Assembly: GCF_003711205.1 (NCBI RefSeq) | Contig: NZ_CP031013.1 | Coordinates: 3,142,501-3,206,500 of the forward strand | Source of the DNA: Polaromonas sp. SP1 | GTDB taxonomy: Bacteria > Pseudomonadota > Gammaproteobacteria > Burkholderiales > Burkholderiaceae_C | DNA length: 64,000 nucleotides | Reading direction: 5' to 3' | Part shown: piece by piece, positions 26,876 to 34,956 of the stretch | How the letters are laid out: each line of letters starts with the position of its first letter | How positions within the stretch are numbered: the first letter of the stretch is position 1 | Position numbers and translations under genes: made by a program | Notes under the pieces: generated by a model | The model's input: the letters and a program-made list of their open reading frames with translations, nothing else | Databases searched by the model: none | What the model was told of the DNA's origin: nothing

Positions 26876-26951
26876 CTTGTCCTTGTTGCTTGCGTTGCAG
26901 GATTAATTCCATCGACGGCGCGGCTGACTGGAGGTTGAGGAGTAGTGCGGC

Positions 26952-28289
26952 ATGACCGTCAAGGCCAACTACTCCAACATCAGGCTATTTGTTGCGGAGG
27001 GCAACGCCAATTTTTTTGATCGGGTCGCCCGTTGCCTCCGCCCCCTGGGCACCGTCGTCAGCCGGGCGGACACCGTGCCCCTTGGCGATATCGTTCCTGG
27101 AGACCAGTCCCTGGCGCTGGTCAGCGTGAGCGTATTGGCCCATAACCCGGGCTGGTATGCGCACAACGACATGCCCGTGATATGGGTTGGAACCGAGCGG
27201 CGCGACGGGCCCACGCTTGACCCGATGGGCGGCACCAGCCTGCTGCCGCCCGACTTCACGGATGTCGAGTTGCGAACCATGGTGACGAGCGTGGTCGGTG
27301 AACTGGCTCCCTTAAGCCTGCCCCCTTTGGCCAACGGCGCGACCGTGGTGGCGCGCTCCATGTCCATGATCTCGCTGCTCGATGAAGTCATGGCGTTTGC
27401 CAACAGCGACCAGAACGTGCTGATCCGCGGCGAGACCGGAGTCGGCAAGGAACTCATCGCTGAGCTATTGCACCGCGGCAACAAACACTATTCCCATGGG
27501 CAGTTTGTGCCCGTCAATTGCGGCGCCATTCCCGACGGGCTTTTTGAGTCGCTTTTCTTCGGCCATGTGAAAGGCGCTTTCACCGGTGCCGTGCAAATGC
27601 ACAAGGGCTACCTCGAGCAAGCCAACGACGGCACGCTCTTCCTCGACGAGATAGGCGACTTGCCGCTGTTCCAGCAGGTCAAGCTGCTCCGTGTGCTTGA
27701 GTCGGGTGTCATGACGCGTGTGGGCTCTGAAACGCCCATCCAGCTCGACTTCAGGCTGGTGGCGGCCACCAACCGGAACCTGCGCGAGCTGGTGCAGGCG
27801 GACCGCTTCCGCTCCGACTTTTACTACCGGCTTGCCGTGATTGAACTCGAGGTGCCCAATCTTGAGCAGCGCGGCGCCGCCGACAAGATCGCCATCTTCA
27901 AGATGGTCCTGGCCCGCATGATGACGCCCGGCCAGGAGGGCCGCGCCAACGATATTCCGGGTTGGCTGGTCGACAGTGTTTCCAGCCTCCAGTTCCCCGG
28001 CAACATCCGCCAGTTACGCAACCTGGCAGAACGCATCGGCGTGATCGTGCGGCAAACCAATCAATGGGACGAAAAGCTCATCAACCGCGCGCTTGAGATG
28101 GTGGTGGACACCGGCACTGAGGTGGCCCCCGTCGTGGCGGCGCGGCGCAGCGCTGACGCCAGCGAGCGTGCGCGCATCCTCAGCGAGCTGGACCGCAACG
28201 ACTGGCACCGCGAGAAAACCGCGCAGGAGCTGGGCATGAGCCGCAAGTCGCTGTGGGAGAAGATGCGCAAGCTTGGGATCATGGGCTGA
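26952..28289 (+). CDS. Sigma-54-dependent activator with an atypical N-terminal receiver-like domain
   Basis: A 445-residue enhancer-binding protein. Residues 1-125 look like a receiver-type fold lacking the phospho-acceptor aspartate pattern. The AAA+ domain has Walker A GETGVGKE (near residue 160), an intact GAFTGA loop (near residue 208) for sigma-54 contact, Walker B LFLDEIGD and the arginine-rich [10 protein letters not shown] Fis-type helix-turn-helix ([20 protein letters not shown]) ends the protein. Length and layout resemble VpsR/BerB-type regulators that read cyclic di-GMP and control biofilm matrix genes; that link is inference. It is divergent from the repeat-lipoprotein/TpsB operon, its most likely target. 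Confidence 0.88.
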   Translation: MTVKANYSNIRLFVAEGNANFFDRVARCLRPLGTVVSRADTVPLGDIVPGDQSLALVSVSVLAHNPGWYAHNDMPVIWVGTERRDGPTLDPMGGTSLLPPDFTDVELRTMVTSVVGELAPLSLPPLANGATVVARSMSMISLLDEVMAFANSDQNVLIRGETGVGKELIAELLHRGNKHYSHGQFVPVNCGAIPDGLFESLFFGHVKGAFTGAVQMHKGYLEQANDGTLFLDEIGDLPLFQQVKLLRVLESGVMTRVGSETPIQLDFRLVAATNRNLRELVQADRFRSDFYYRLAVIELEVPNLEQRGAADKIAIFKMVLARMMTPGQEGRANDIPGWLVDSVSSLQFPGNIRQLRNLAERIGVIVRQTNQWDEKLINRALEMVVDTGTEVAPVVAARRSADASERARILSELDRNDWHREKTAQELGMSRKSLWEKMRKLGIMG

Positions 28290-28320
28290 GCGGCGAAGCG
28301 CGCCCCGCCAGGACCCGGCG

Positions 28321-29322
28321 TTACAGCGTCCGCACCGGCACGCAGAGCCAGCAGCTGAACGCGCCGGTCTTCGGGTCCACCACGAAGTCTTCGTCGTACA
28401 ACTCCAGCGCCGGGTTGTTGTCGGGCTGGTAGCCGCTTTGCGGCAGCCACACGGCAAACATGTGCGTCCACGCCTCGTGCACGTCGTTACCGGCCCGGCC
28501 GGTAAAGCGCCCGCAGGCATAACGCCCGCCACCAAAGTTTTGCACGCCCATATCGCCTTGCGGCTTGAAGGCCTCGTCCACTTCGATGCAGGCGTCGTAG
28601 CGGCATTTGTCGGCGGGCGTGATCTCGGGATTGTCCTGGCTGATGCCGTACATCTTGCGGCGCGGGTGCATGTAGCCCTGCTGGCCGCACCAGGCGGCAA
28701 AGCGTTGCCACAGCTGCGCCACGGCTTGCCCGTACGGCCCTGTGTTGCGCATATAGGCCAGGCGCATCGGGGGAATGGTTTTCAGTTCAACGTGCATGGA
28801 AAAAGCTCTTTCAGATGAAGGTACCGGCCCGGCGGGCCAGAGGTTTCTATCTTTAAAGAGCGTCGCCGCCACGTCTTGATTTGCCTTGTGATGGGCTTGA
28901 TGAATCTTGCGGAGTTCCATCTGGTGGCGCGTCGCCCAGTCGCGCCAGCCGCCGCGCCGCCAGGCCGTGGGCGTCATGCCGAAGTGCGCACTGAAGGCGC
29001 GGCTGAAAACTTCCGCCGAAGCAAAGCCGGTGTCGAGCGCAACCTGCAGCGCCGTCTGCCGCGTAAAAATCAGGCCCTGCGCGGCCGACTCAAGCCGCAG
29101 CCGGCGCACGCAGTCGGCCAGGGTTTCGCCCGTGACGGCCTGAAAGACCCGGTGAAAGTGCCAGGGCGAAAAGTACGCCACATCGGCCAGCGCCTGTAAG
29201 TCCAGCGTGCCGGCCAGGTTGGCGCTGATGTGGTCTATCACCCGGTTGATACGGGCGATGTAGGTGGTTTGGGCGTTCTGTTGGGGGTTAGGAGGTGCGA
29301 TTGGCGGCTGGCTGGAATGCAT
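28321..29322 (-). CDS. AraC-family regulator with GyrI-like effector domain
   Basis: A 333-residue transcription factor. Two AraC helix-turn-helix motifs lie in residues 20-125 (INRVIDHISANLAGTLDLQALADVAYFSPWHFHRVFQAVTG, and the second ending FGMTPTAWRRG). Residues about 165-330 form a GyrI/SbmC-like small-molecule-binding domain (MHVELKTIPPMRLAYMRNTGPYG ... FAVWLPQSGYQPDNNPALELY). This is the Rob/SoxS-with-effector-domain layout seen in multidrug or stress regulators such as Rob. The start at 29322 matches the proline-rich linker ahead of the HTH. Targets unknown. The segment was split into strings under the length limit. Confidence 0.88.
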   Translation of the reverse strand: MHSSQPPIAPPNPQQNAQTTYIARINRVIDHISANLAGTLDLQALADVAYFSPWHFHRVFQAVTGETLADCVRRLRLESAAQGLIFTRQTALQVALDTGFASAEVFSRAFSAHFGMTPTAWRRGGWRDWATRHQMELRKIHQAHHKANQDVAATLFKDRNLWPAGPVPSSERAFSMHVELKTIPPMRLAYMRNTGPYGQAVAQLWQRFAAWCGQQGYMHPRRKMYGISQDNPEITPADKCRYDACIEVDEAFKPQGDMGVQNFGGGRYACGRFTGRAGNDVHEAWTHMFAVWLPQSGYQPDNNPALELYDEDFVVDPKTGAFSCWLCVPVRTL

Positions 29323-29353
29323 GCCGGCAAGTCTAGCGCCGCCACCTGCGGTT

Positions 29354-29782
29354 TTAGCCAGCCTTGCGAATGGTGCCTTGTGCCGCGGCGCATAGCGTGC
29401 GCTCTTCACCGCGCAGCACAAAGATATCGCAGCGGCACACGGCCTGCGTCTTGCCGCTGCCCACCACGGTGGCCACGGCCAGCAGGCGCTCGGCGTCTTT
29501 GGCCGGGCGCAGGTAGTTGATCTTGAACTCCGCCGTGACCGAATCGCCCAGCACCGAGCCGCCCGCAAAAGTAAGCGCGTTGTCGGCCAGGTAAGACAAC
29601 ACACCGCCGTGTACAAAGCCGTGCTGCTGCAAGAGGCCCGGCACTACCGGCACCGACAGTTCAGCAAGGCCGGGCGCGAAAGCATCGAGCCGCGCGTTCA
29701 GCATTGCGCTGAAGGGCTGGCGGCTGAGCGCATCGCGGCCAAAGGCGAAAAGGTCGGCAGGTGTGGGCATGTCAGCGGGCAT
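29354..29782 (-). CDS. PaaI-family thioesterase (hotdog fold)
   Basis: A 142-residue hotdog-fold protein of the PaaI/YdiI acyl-CoA thioesterase group. The diagnostic loop HGFVHGGVLSYLADNALTFAG (near residues 53-73) holds the HGG that precedes the catalytic helix; YLRPAKDAERLLAVATVV supplies the core strands. The start at 29782 is chosen for its GGAG site; an in-frame ATG at 29770 is the alternative. It overlaps the upstream SRPBCC gene by 11 bases and is the third gene of a tetR-SRPBCC-thioesterase operon. Confidence 0.85.
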   Translation of the reverse strand: MPADMPTPADLFAFGRDALSRQPFSAMLNARLDAFAPGLAELSVPVVPGLLQQHGFVHGGVLSYLADNALTFAGGSVLGDSVTAEFKINYLRPAKDAERLLAVATVVGSGKTQAVCRCDIFVLRGEERTLCAAAQGTIRKAG

Positions 29783-30299
29783 GTTGACTCCGGGGAATGG
29801 GCGGCGCCAAGCGCTTGCCGCCCGAAGCCAGCCAGTGCAGCAAACGCGTTCGCGCCGGCCAGGGGACTGGCTTGGGCGCATTGCCCAGCGATGCCTGCGC
29901 CTGCGACAGCGCGTCTTCCACACACGCGTCATGCAGGTGCCGGACGGCGAACGCCCAGGTCAAGAGGGCAGGGCCGCGCGCATCCATCTCGATGCGGTGC
30001 TCCAGCACACAATGCGCGGCCGTGGCGTCCAGCACTTCAAAGCCGTGCCAGCCGTCAAAGCCTTTGGGCCCGGTGAACCGGAAGCGGATGGCGTGGCCCG
30101 GCGTGTAGGCCTCCACCACATAGCGAATAGGCCCATGCCCGCCGGCAGCGCCAACGCCCAGCGGCCGGTCGAACTTCATGCGCGGCCAGGCGCGGCCGGG
30201 CCACAACGCGTCAGCCGGTGAGGCCAGCGTGTCGATGAGCGCGCCCACCCGTTCGGGCCTGGCGTGCAACAGGCGCTGGTGAACGTTCACGACTTTCAT
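29772..30299 (-). CDS. SRPBCC (START/polyketide-cyclase-like) protein
   Basis: A 175-residue protein with the helix-grip layout: an N-terminal strand MKVVNVHQRLLHARPERVG, a central sheet from RYVVEAYTPGHAIRFRF to HGFEVLDATAAHCVLEHRIEM, and a long C-terminal helix with LHDACVEDALSQAQAS. Such domains hold hydrophobic ligands. It overlaps the thioesterase gene and lies 22 bases after the TetR gene, so it is very likely regulated by that TetR protein. Specific ligand not readable. Confidence 0.75.
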   Translation of the reverse strand: MKVVNVHQRLLHARPERVGALIDTLASPADALWPGRAWPRMKFDRPLGVGAAGGHGPIRYVVEAYTPGHAIRFRFTGPKGFDGWHGFEVLDATAAHCVLEHRIEMDARGPALLTWAFAVRHLHDACVEDALSQAQASLGNAPKPVPWPARTRLLHWLASGGKRLAPPIPRSQHAR

Positions 30300-30321
30300 G
30301 GGGACACTCCTTTAATTCAGT

Positions 30322-30942
30322 TCAAGCGGCCACGGCCATCCATGCGCCATGCTCCAGCGCGGCCCGCACCTTGGGCGCCACTGCCGGCTGGGGCTGGCTC
30401 ACCCACCGCTGCGTGAGCGAGAGCGCCGGCGAAAACACCAGCGCCATCCACACATGAAACGGCATGGCCCGCATCTCGCCCGCTTCAACGCGTTGCGCAA
30501 TCCATGTCGTCAGCGTGCCAAATGCCTCGGCATTCACGGCGTCCCGCTCGGCCTCATTGGGGCCATCGGCGCCGTTAGAGATATCGCCGCTGCGCCGTAG
30601 CGCATGCAGCAGCTGGGCACTTTGCGGGTTCTGCAGCACCCACTGGATGTAGGCGCGGATCAAACCCTTCACGCCTTTCTCAGCCGGCACGGCGCGGCCC
30701 GTGATGGGCGGCAGCAGGGCGGCATGAAAGCTGCGCAGGATGTGGGCATACAGCGCGTCGGCCAGTTGCGCCTTGGTCGGGAAGTGGTGGTACAGGCTGC
30801 CGTTGCTCACGCCCGCCTCCTGGCGCACCATGTCCATCGAGGCGGCGGTGAAGCCGTGGGCCAGAAACACCGTGGCCGCGGCGTCCAGCAGGCGTTCGCG
30901 CGTGCTGCCGGCGTTCTGTTTGGCGGGGGAGGGGGTGCTCAT
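30322..30942 (-). CDS. TetR/AcrR-family repressor
   Basis: A 206-residue repressor. The N-terminal helix-turn-helix is clear (RERLLDAAATVFLAHGF, then DMVRQEAGVSNGSLYHHFPTK, residues 14-58), followed by a ligand-binding helical domain. It heads a minus-strand operon with the SRPBCC and thioesterase genes. A 17-bp palindrome sits 2 bases upstream of the start codon and overlaps the predicted -10 box, pointing to autorepression. No ribosome binding site fits between operator and ATG, and the predicted transcript starts at or next to the ATG, so the mRNA may be leaderless. Confidence 0.9.
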   Translation of the reverse strand: MSTPSPAKQNAGSTRERLLDAAATVFLAHGFTAASMDMVRQEAGVSNGSLYHHFPTKAQLADALYAHILRSFHAALLPPITGRAVPAEKGVKGLIRAYIQWVLQNPQSAQLLHALRRSGDISNGADGPNEAERDAVNAEAFGTLTTWIAQRVEAGEMRAMPFHVWMALVFSPALSLTQRWVSQPQPAVAPKVRAALEHGAWMAVAA

Positions 30943-30944
30943 GA

Positions 30945-30977
30945 CTAGAGTATTACTCTAGACCAATACTCTGTCAA
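30945..30977 (-). promoter_or_regulatory. TetR operator and promoter
   Basis: CTAGAGTATTACTCTAG (30945-30961) is a perfect inverted repeat around one central base. On the minus strand a TTGACA -35 lies at 30977-30972, and the -10 position about 16-17 bases on falls inside the palindrome (TAATACT). Confidence 0.65.
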
Positions 30978-31068
30978 CTTTTCGGCGGCCGCAGCGCGAT
31001 CGGCGGCCCAGGCCGCAGGAAACCTGCGCGCAAATTGGCGACAATACCCACCAGAAAGCGAGAAACCC

Positions 31069-32265
31069 ATGCCACTGCAATTTGCGGACCGCCTCAACAA
31101 TGTCGAAACCTCCGCGATTCGCGAACTCTTCAAACTGCTGGGCAAGCCCGGCATCGTCAGCTTTGCCGGCGGCTTTCCGGACCCGGCCATGTTTGATGTC
31201 GAAGGCATCAAGGAAGCCAGCAACAAGGCCCTGACAGAAGAGCCCGGCGGCGCACTGCAGTACGGCGCCACCGAAGGCTACGGCCCGCTGCGCGAGCAGC
31301 TCAGCGCCTTCATGGCCACCAAGGGCGCCAAAGACGTCGCCCCCGACCAGCTCATCGTCACCACCGGCAGCCAGCAGGCGCTGGATCTGCTCGGCAAGAC
31401 CATGATCTCGCCCGGCGACAAAGTCATTGTTGAGGGCCCGACCTTCCTCGCCACCATCCAGTGCTTTCGCCTCTACGGCGCAGAACTCATCAGCGCACCG
31501 ATTGATGCGCACGGCGTCAAGACCGACGAGCTCGAAAAACTCATCGCCCAGCACAAGCCCAAGTTTGTTTATCTGATCCCCACCTTCGGCAACCCCAGCG
31601 GCGCACTGCTGAGCCTCGAGCGCCGCAAGCAGGTGCTGGAGATGGCCGTCAAACACAACACCCTGATCGTTGAAGACGACCCCTACGGCGACCTCTACTT
31701 CGGCGAAGCGCCACCGCCCTCATTGCTGGCCCTGAGCGCCACCGTACCCGGCAGCCGTGAGCTGCTGGCACATTGCGGATCCCTCAGCAAGGTGCTGAGC
31801 CCCGGCCTGCGCGTGGGCTGGATGATCGCCCCCGCCGAGCTGCTGGCCAAAGCCACCATGTGCAAGCAGTTCAGCGACGCGCACACCAGCACCTTCGCCC
31901 AGGCCACCGCCGCCCAATACCTCAAAGCCGGCCGCATGCCCGACACACTCAAGCACGTGCGCAAGGTGTATGGCGAACGCGCCCTAGCCATGGGGGCCGC
32001 CCTCAAGCGCGAGCTGGGCGACGCGATTGCCTTCACCCAGCCGCAAGGCGGCCTGTTCTTCTGGGCCAGCCTCACCGGCGCCAACGGCAAAAGCAAAGAT
32101 GCCGGCGACTTCGCCAAAAAGGCGATCGAGCAACTCGTGGCCTTTGTGCCCGGCGCGCCGTTTTATGCGGCCAATCCTGACCTGGCCACGTTGCGCTTGA
32201 GCTTTGCCACGGCCGATGTGGCGAAGATTGAAGAGGGCGTGGGGCGGTTGGGGCGCGCAATTTAG
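31069..32265 (+). CDS. PLP-dependent class I/II aminotransferase (LysN / 2-aminoadipate type)
   Basis: A 398-residue fold type I PLP enzyme. FAGGFPDPAMFDVEGI at the N-terminus, LQYGATEGYGPLREQL, TTGSQQALDLLGK, the substrate-binding PTFGNPSG, EDDPYGDLYF, and the Schiff-base lysine in HCGSLSKVLSPGLRVGW (near residue 243) match the group that includes 2-aminoadipate aminotransferase LysN and related broad-specificity enzymes. Substrate is uncertain. It is divergent from the tetR operon and followed 23 bases later by a small membrane protein gene. Confidence 0.9.
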   Translation: MPLQFADRLNNVETSAIRELFKLLGKPGIVSFAGGFPDPAMFDVEGIKEASNKALTEEPGGALQYGATEGYGPLREQLSAFMATKGAKDVAPDQLIVTTGSQQALDLLGKTMISPGDKVIVEGPTFLATIQCFRLYGAELISAPIDAHGVKTDELEKLIAQHKPKFVYLIPTFGNPSGALLSLERRKQVLEMAVKHNTLIVEDDPYGDLYFGEAPPPSLLALSATVPGSRELLAHCGSLSKVLSPGLRVGWMIAPAELLAKATMCKQFSDAHTSTFAQATAAQYLKAGRMPDTLKHVRKVYGERALAMGAALKRELGDAIAFTQPQGGLFFWASLTGANGKSKDAGDFAKKAIEQLVAFVPGAPFYAANPDLATLRLSFATADVAKIEEGVGRLGRAI

Positions 32266-32288
32266 CGGGAGTCGAAGGATCTTCAGGG

Positions 32289-32588
32289 ATGTCTTCTCAA
32301 TTCGCTCTCAAGCTTCTTTACGGGGCGAATGCCGCTTTAGTTGCTCTCGCAGGGGTAATGTGCTTTGGAATTGTTTTTCTAGCAGGTGGGCATCTTCTAT
32401 TAATGTCCGTCCCGTTAGGAATCGTTTTCTTTACTTGGGCCGCCATCAGCTTCAGCATAAAACTCAAAGCCGACAGTTTGCCGAAGGCTGTGGGAGTTGC
32501 TGTGGCCCCTTTGGTATTCGCCCCAGTTTGGTACACCCTGATCTACAAAATAATGGATACAAATTGCTCTGGTTGGAGCTGCTTCTGA
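32289..32588 (+). CDS. Small three-helix membrane protein, lower GC than neighbours
   Basis: A 99-residue hydrophobic protein with about three membrane segments (residues 8-32, 33-55 and 66-88) and a cysteine-containing tail NCSGWSCF. CAGGGA precedes the ATG. Base composition is visibly less GC-rich than the flanking genes. I do not recognise the family. The run from 32266 to 32690 between the aminotransferase and acetyltransferase genes has this as its only plausible gene. Confidence 0.55.
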   Translation: MSSQFALKLLYGANAALVALAGVMCFGIVFLAGGHLLLMSVPLGIVFFTWAAISFSIKLKADSLPKAVGVAVAPLVFAPVWYTLIYKIMDTNCSGWSCF

Positions 32589-32689
32589 GCTTCCTGGCCG
32601 CTTCCTCGCTTGACGATACCGGAGAGGGTGATTAGCCGGGAGGCCGCTTCTTGGTGGCTTGGATTGCCAAGGCAATGCTTCTACGATGG

Positions 32690-33235
32690 CTACGATAAGC
32701 TGGCGCGTTCGCAAACCATCAGCAACGCCGCCCCATCCGGCGTCTGCACTTCACCCACCGCACGAAACCCGGCCTTTTCATAACAACGGATCGCACGCGC
32801 GTTGCGCGGGTCCGGGTCGGTCTGGATGTGGGTGACTTGCGGGTCAGTGAACAGCTTCGCAACCCAGGCTTTCACCATCGCCGTGCCCAGGCCGCGGCCT
32901 AGCTGCGTGGCGTCAGCGATGGACTGGTCGATGCCGCGCACCCCGGGGTCGGTTTCATCCTCCCACCAGCCATCGCCCGAACCCATGGCCACATACGACT
33001 GGATGTAGCCGAAAGGCTGGCCGTCCAGCAACGCAATGTGCGGCTGTACCTGAGTAGGGTCCTGGATCCAGGGGCCGTATTCGGCTTCGACCTCCGCCAG
33101 GGTGGGCGCCGGCCCCCACCACTGCGTCCAGTGGGGCTGTGCCACCCATTCGTGCAGCATGGGCAGGTCGGTCATTTGCAGGGGCCGAAAGCTGAAGCGT
33201 TCAACCAGGCTGGTTTCTACATTCGTGTCATTCAT
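32690..33235 (-). CDS. GNAT acetyltransferase closely resembling aminoglycoside 6'-N-acetyltransferases, AAC(6')-I
   Basis: A 181-residue GNAT enzyme. The string YVAMGSGDGWWEDETDPGVR followed by GIDQSIADATQLGRGLGTAMV and IQTDPDPRNARAIRCYEKAGF matches, by memory, the core of AAC(6')-Ib, which acetylates the 6'-amine of kanamycin-type aminoglycosides with acetyl-CoA. The acetyl-CoA loop QLGRGLGTAM is intact, and Trp and Asp residues of the active-site region are kept. Length equals that of AAC(6')-Ib. Codon use is host-like, and there is no integron or transposase nearby, so this looks like a resident chromosomal gene. Activity on drugs is not proven by sequence. Confidence 0.85.
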   Translation of the reverse strand: MNDTNVETSLVERFSFRPLQMTDLPMLHEWVAQPHWTQWWGPAPTLAEVEAEYGPWIQDPTQVQPHIALLDGQPFGYIQSYVAMGSGDGWWEDETDPGVRGIDQSIADATQLGRGLGTAMVKAWVAKLFTDPQVTHIQTDPDPRNARAIRCYEKAGFRAVGEVQTPDGAALLMVCERASLS

Positions 33236-33421
33236 GTTGCGGCAGTCTCCGGTGCGGCTGGCATGGTGTCTCCAAATTCAGGCAAGCTGCGATTTTGCAC
33301 AGCGGGGCAGGGACGTACAGTATTCCAGTAGGGCGCGCACGGGTTTTACCTGCGCTGCCTACAATCCAAAAGAGCGCCGGCCTGTTGCCTGCGGCACCTT
33401 GATTCGGGCCTGTTCACCTTC

Positions 33422-34684
33422 ATGACTTCCGCTGCCGCGCAAAGCGCCACCCATTCCAGCATTTCCCCGGCCACCCGCCGCTCCATCCTTCTTCTTTCCT
33501 TCGGCACCTTCTCCAGCATGTGCGCACAGCGCATCTGCGACGCCATGCTGCCCGAGCTGTCACGCGTGTTCGCCGTCAGCATCGCGCAGGCGGCGCAGGT
33601 TGTGTCGATATTCGCCATCACCTATGGCGCGTCACAACTCTTTTACGGCCCGCTGGGCGACAGGCTGGGCAAGTTCCGCGTCGTCACCTTTGCCACCTTC
33701 GGCTGCAGCGTCGGCAGCGTGCTGGCCGTGTTGTCCCAAAGCCTGGACATGCTGATTTTTGCCCGGCTGTTGATGGCGCTGGGCGCGGCCGCGCTGATCC
33801 CGCTGGCCATGGCCTGGGTGGGCGACAACGTGCCCGCTGACGAGTTGCAGGTGATGTTGACGCGCACCGGCCTGGGCAGCACGCTCGGCATTGTGGGCGG
33901 GCAACTGTTGGGCGGCTTGTTTACCGACCTGCTGGGCTGGCGCTGGGCCTTTGTCTTTATGACAGTGCTGTTCGCCATCGTGGGCACACTGCTGTGGCGC
34001 GACCTGCGCCGCCAGACCGCCGCGCAGCATTGCGAGATGAAATCACTCGTCGCCACGCCCAGCCAACCGGTGCAACGCGCCAACTTCATCAAACAGGCGC
34101 TGGAGATCATCACCGGCAAATGGTCACGCGTCGTGCTGCTCATGGCCATGGTGGAGGGCGCAGTCGGCTTCGGCGTTCTGGCCATCTGGGCATCCCACCT
34201 GCACCGCTCGCTGGGTTTGTCACTCTCCATCTCTGGCGCCATCGTCGCGCTCTTCGGCCTGGGCGGCATGTTCTACATGGCCGTTGGCCCCCACCTGATC
34301 CGCCGCTTCGGCCAACAAGGCCTGGTCATCATCGGCGGCGCCATCGTTGGCGTGAGCGCATTGGTGCTGGCCTACACCCCTCACTGGGGTCCCGCCATTC
34401 CCGCCAGCCTATTAGCAGGCTTCGGCTTCTTTGCCTTTCACAACACCATGCAGGCGAATGCCACGCAGATGACGCCGCATGCGCGGGGTACGGCGGTGTC
34501 CTTGTTCTCGTCGTTCCTGTTTTTGGGCCAGTCGCTGGGGGTGGTGCTGGCTGCCGGCTTGATTGACCGCATAGGGACTAGTGCGGTGGTGGCGCTCGGT
34601 GGGTTGGCGATTGCGGTGGAGGGGGTTTACTTTGCTTGGGCGTTGAGGCAAAGGGATGTCGTTGGTGGCGAAACCCAAAGGTGA
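33422..34684 (+). CDS. MFS transporter, drug:proton antiporter-like
   Basis: A 420-residue protein with about 12 membrane helices. The MFS signature between helices 2 and 3 is GASQLFYGPLGDRLGKFRVV (residues about 62-81), and helix 5 has the antiporter-like motif LGSTLGIVGGQLLGGLFTD. A central cytoplasmic loop (residues 197-225) separates the two halves. This is the pattern of Bcr/CflA- or arabinose-efflux-like exporters; substrate unknown. A weak hairpin AAAGGG/CCCTTT at 34692-34709 follows. It is the last gene before the low-GC island. Confidence 0.87.
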   Translation: MTSAAAQSATHSSISPATRRSILLLSFGTFSSMCAQRICDAMLPELSRVFAVSIAQAAQVVSIFAITYGASQLFYGPLGDRLGKFRVVTFATFGCSVGSVLAVLSQSLDMLIFARLLMALGAAALIPLAMAWVGDNVPADELQVMLTRTGLGSTLGIVGGQLLGGLFTDLLGWRWAFVFMTVLFAIVGTLLWRDLRRQTAAQHCEMKSLVATPSQPVQRANFIKQALEIITGKWSRVVLLMAMVEGAVGFGVLAIWASHLHRSLGLSLSISGAIVALFGLGGMFYMAVGPHLIRRFGQQGLVIIGGAIVGVSALVLAYTPHWGPAIPASLLAGFGFFAFHNTMQANATQMTPHARGTAVSLFSSFLFLGQSLGVVLAAGLIDRIGTSAVVALGGLAIAVEGVYFAWALRQRDVVGGETQR

Positions 34685-34956
34685 TATGGCAAAAGGGGAC
34701 TCGCCCTTTGAGAAGGGTAGCCTTTAGATCTCGATTTAGTTGAAGGCGTGAAGATATTCTTCTCGAACTGTGACGTATCGAATCGGAGAAGAGATGGTCT
34801 GAGAGGCGTGATCTCAGATTAGGACGTATTACTGTGCGGATTTTGTGAAATCGCCTAGACTGGAAGCTTGGATTGCCGCGATAAGTTAAAGCGCTCGACC
34901 TTGCCTGCGTCTAGCCGCACCATTTAGATCAATAAAAACGAATTTGGGAGATTCTC
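34685..34956. other. Left edge of the low-GC island, no gene seen
   Basis: A 272-base stretch where composition drops from GC-rich to AT-rich. A weak terminator-like hairpin (34692-34709) closes the MFS gene. The end holds a GGGAG ribosome binding site at 34946-34950. I found no clear promoter boxes, tRNA, integrase or direct repeat marking the insertion. Confidence 0.5.

Larger units (their letters stand above)
26549..26951. promoter_or_regulatory. Divergent control region with three inverted repeats and a putative sigma-54 promoter
   Basis: This AT-rich 403-base gap contains no gene. It holds a minus-strand sigma-54-like promoter at 26583-26598 (GGGCCTG-N4-TTGC), an inverted repeat TGTTACC-N18-GGTAACA at 26725-26756 with a third GGTAAC at 26761, a perfect palindrome GGTCTTAAGACC at 26775-26786, and a perfect 16-bp palindrome CGTGAAATATTTCACG at 26860-26875. 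It separates the lipoprotein-TpsB operon from the sigma-54 activator gene. Confidence 0.6.
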
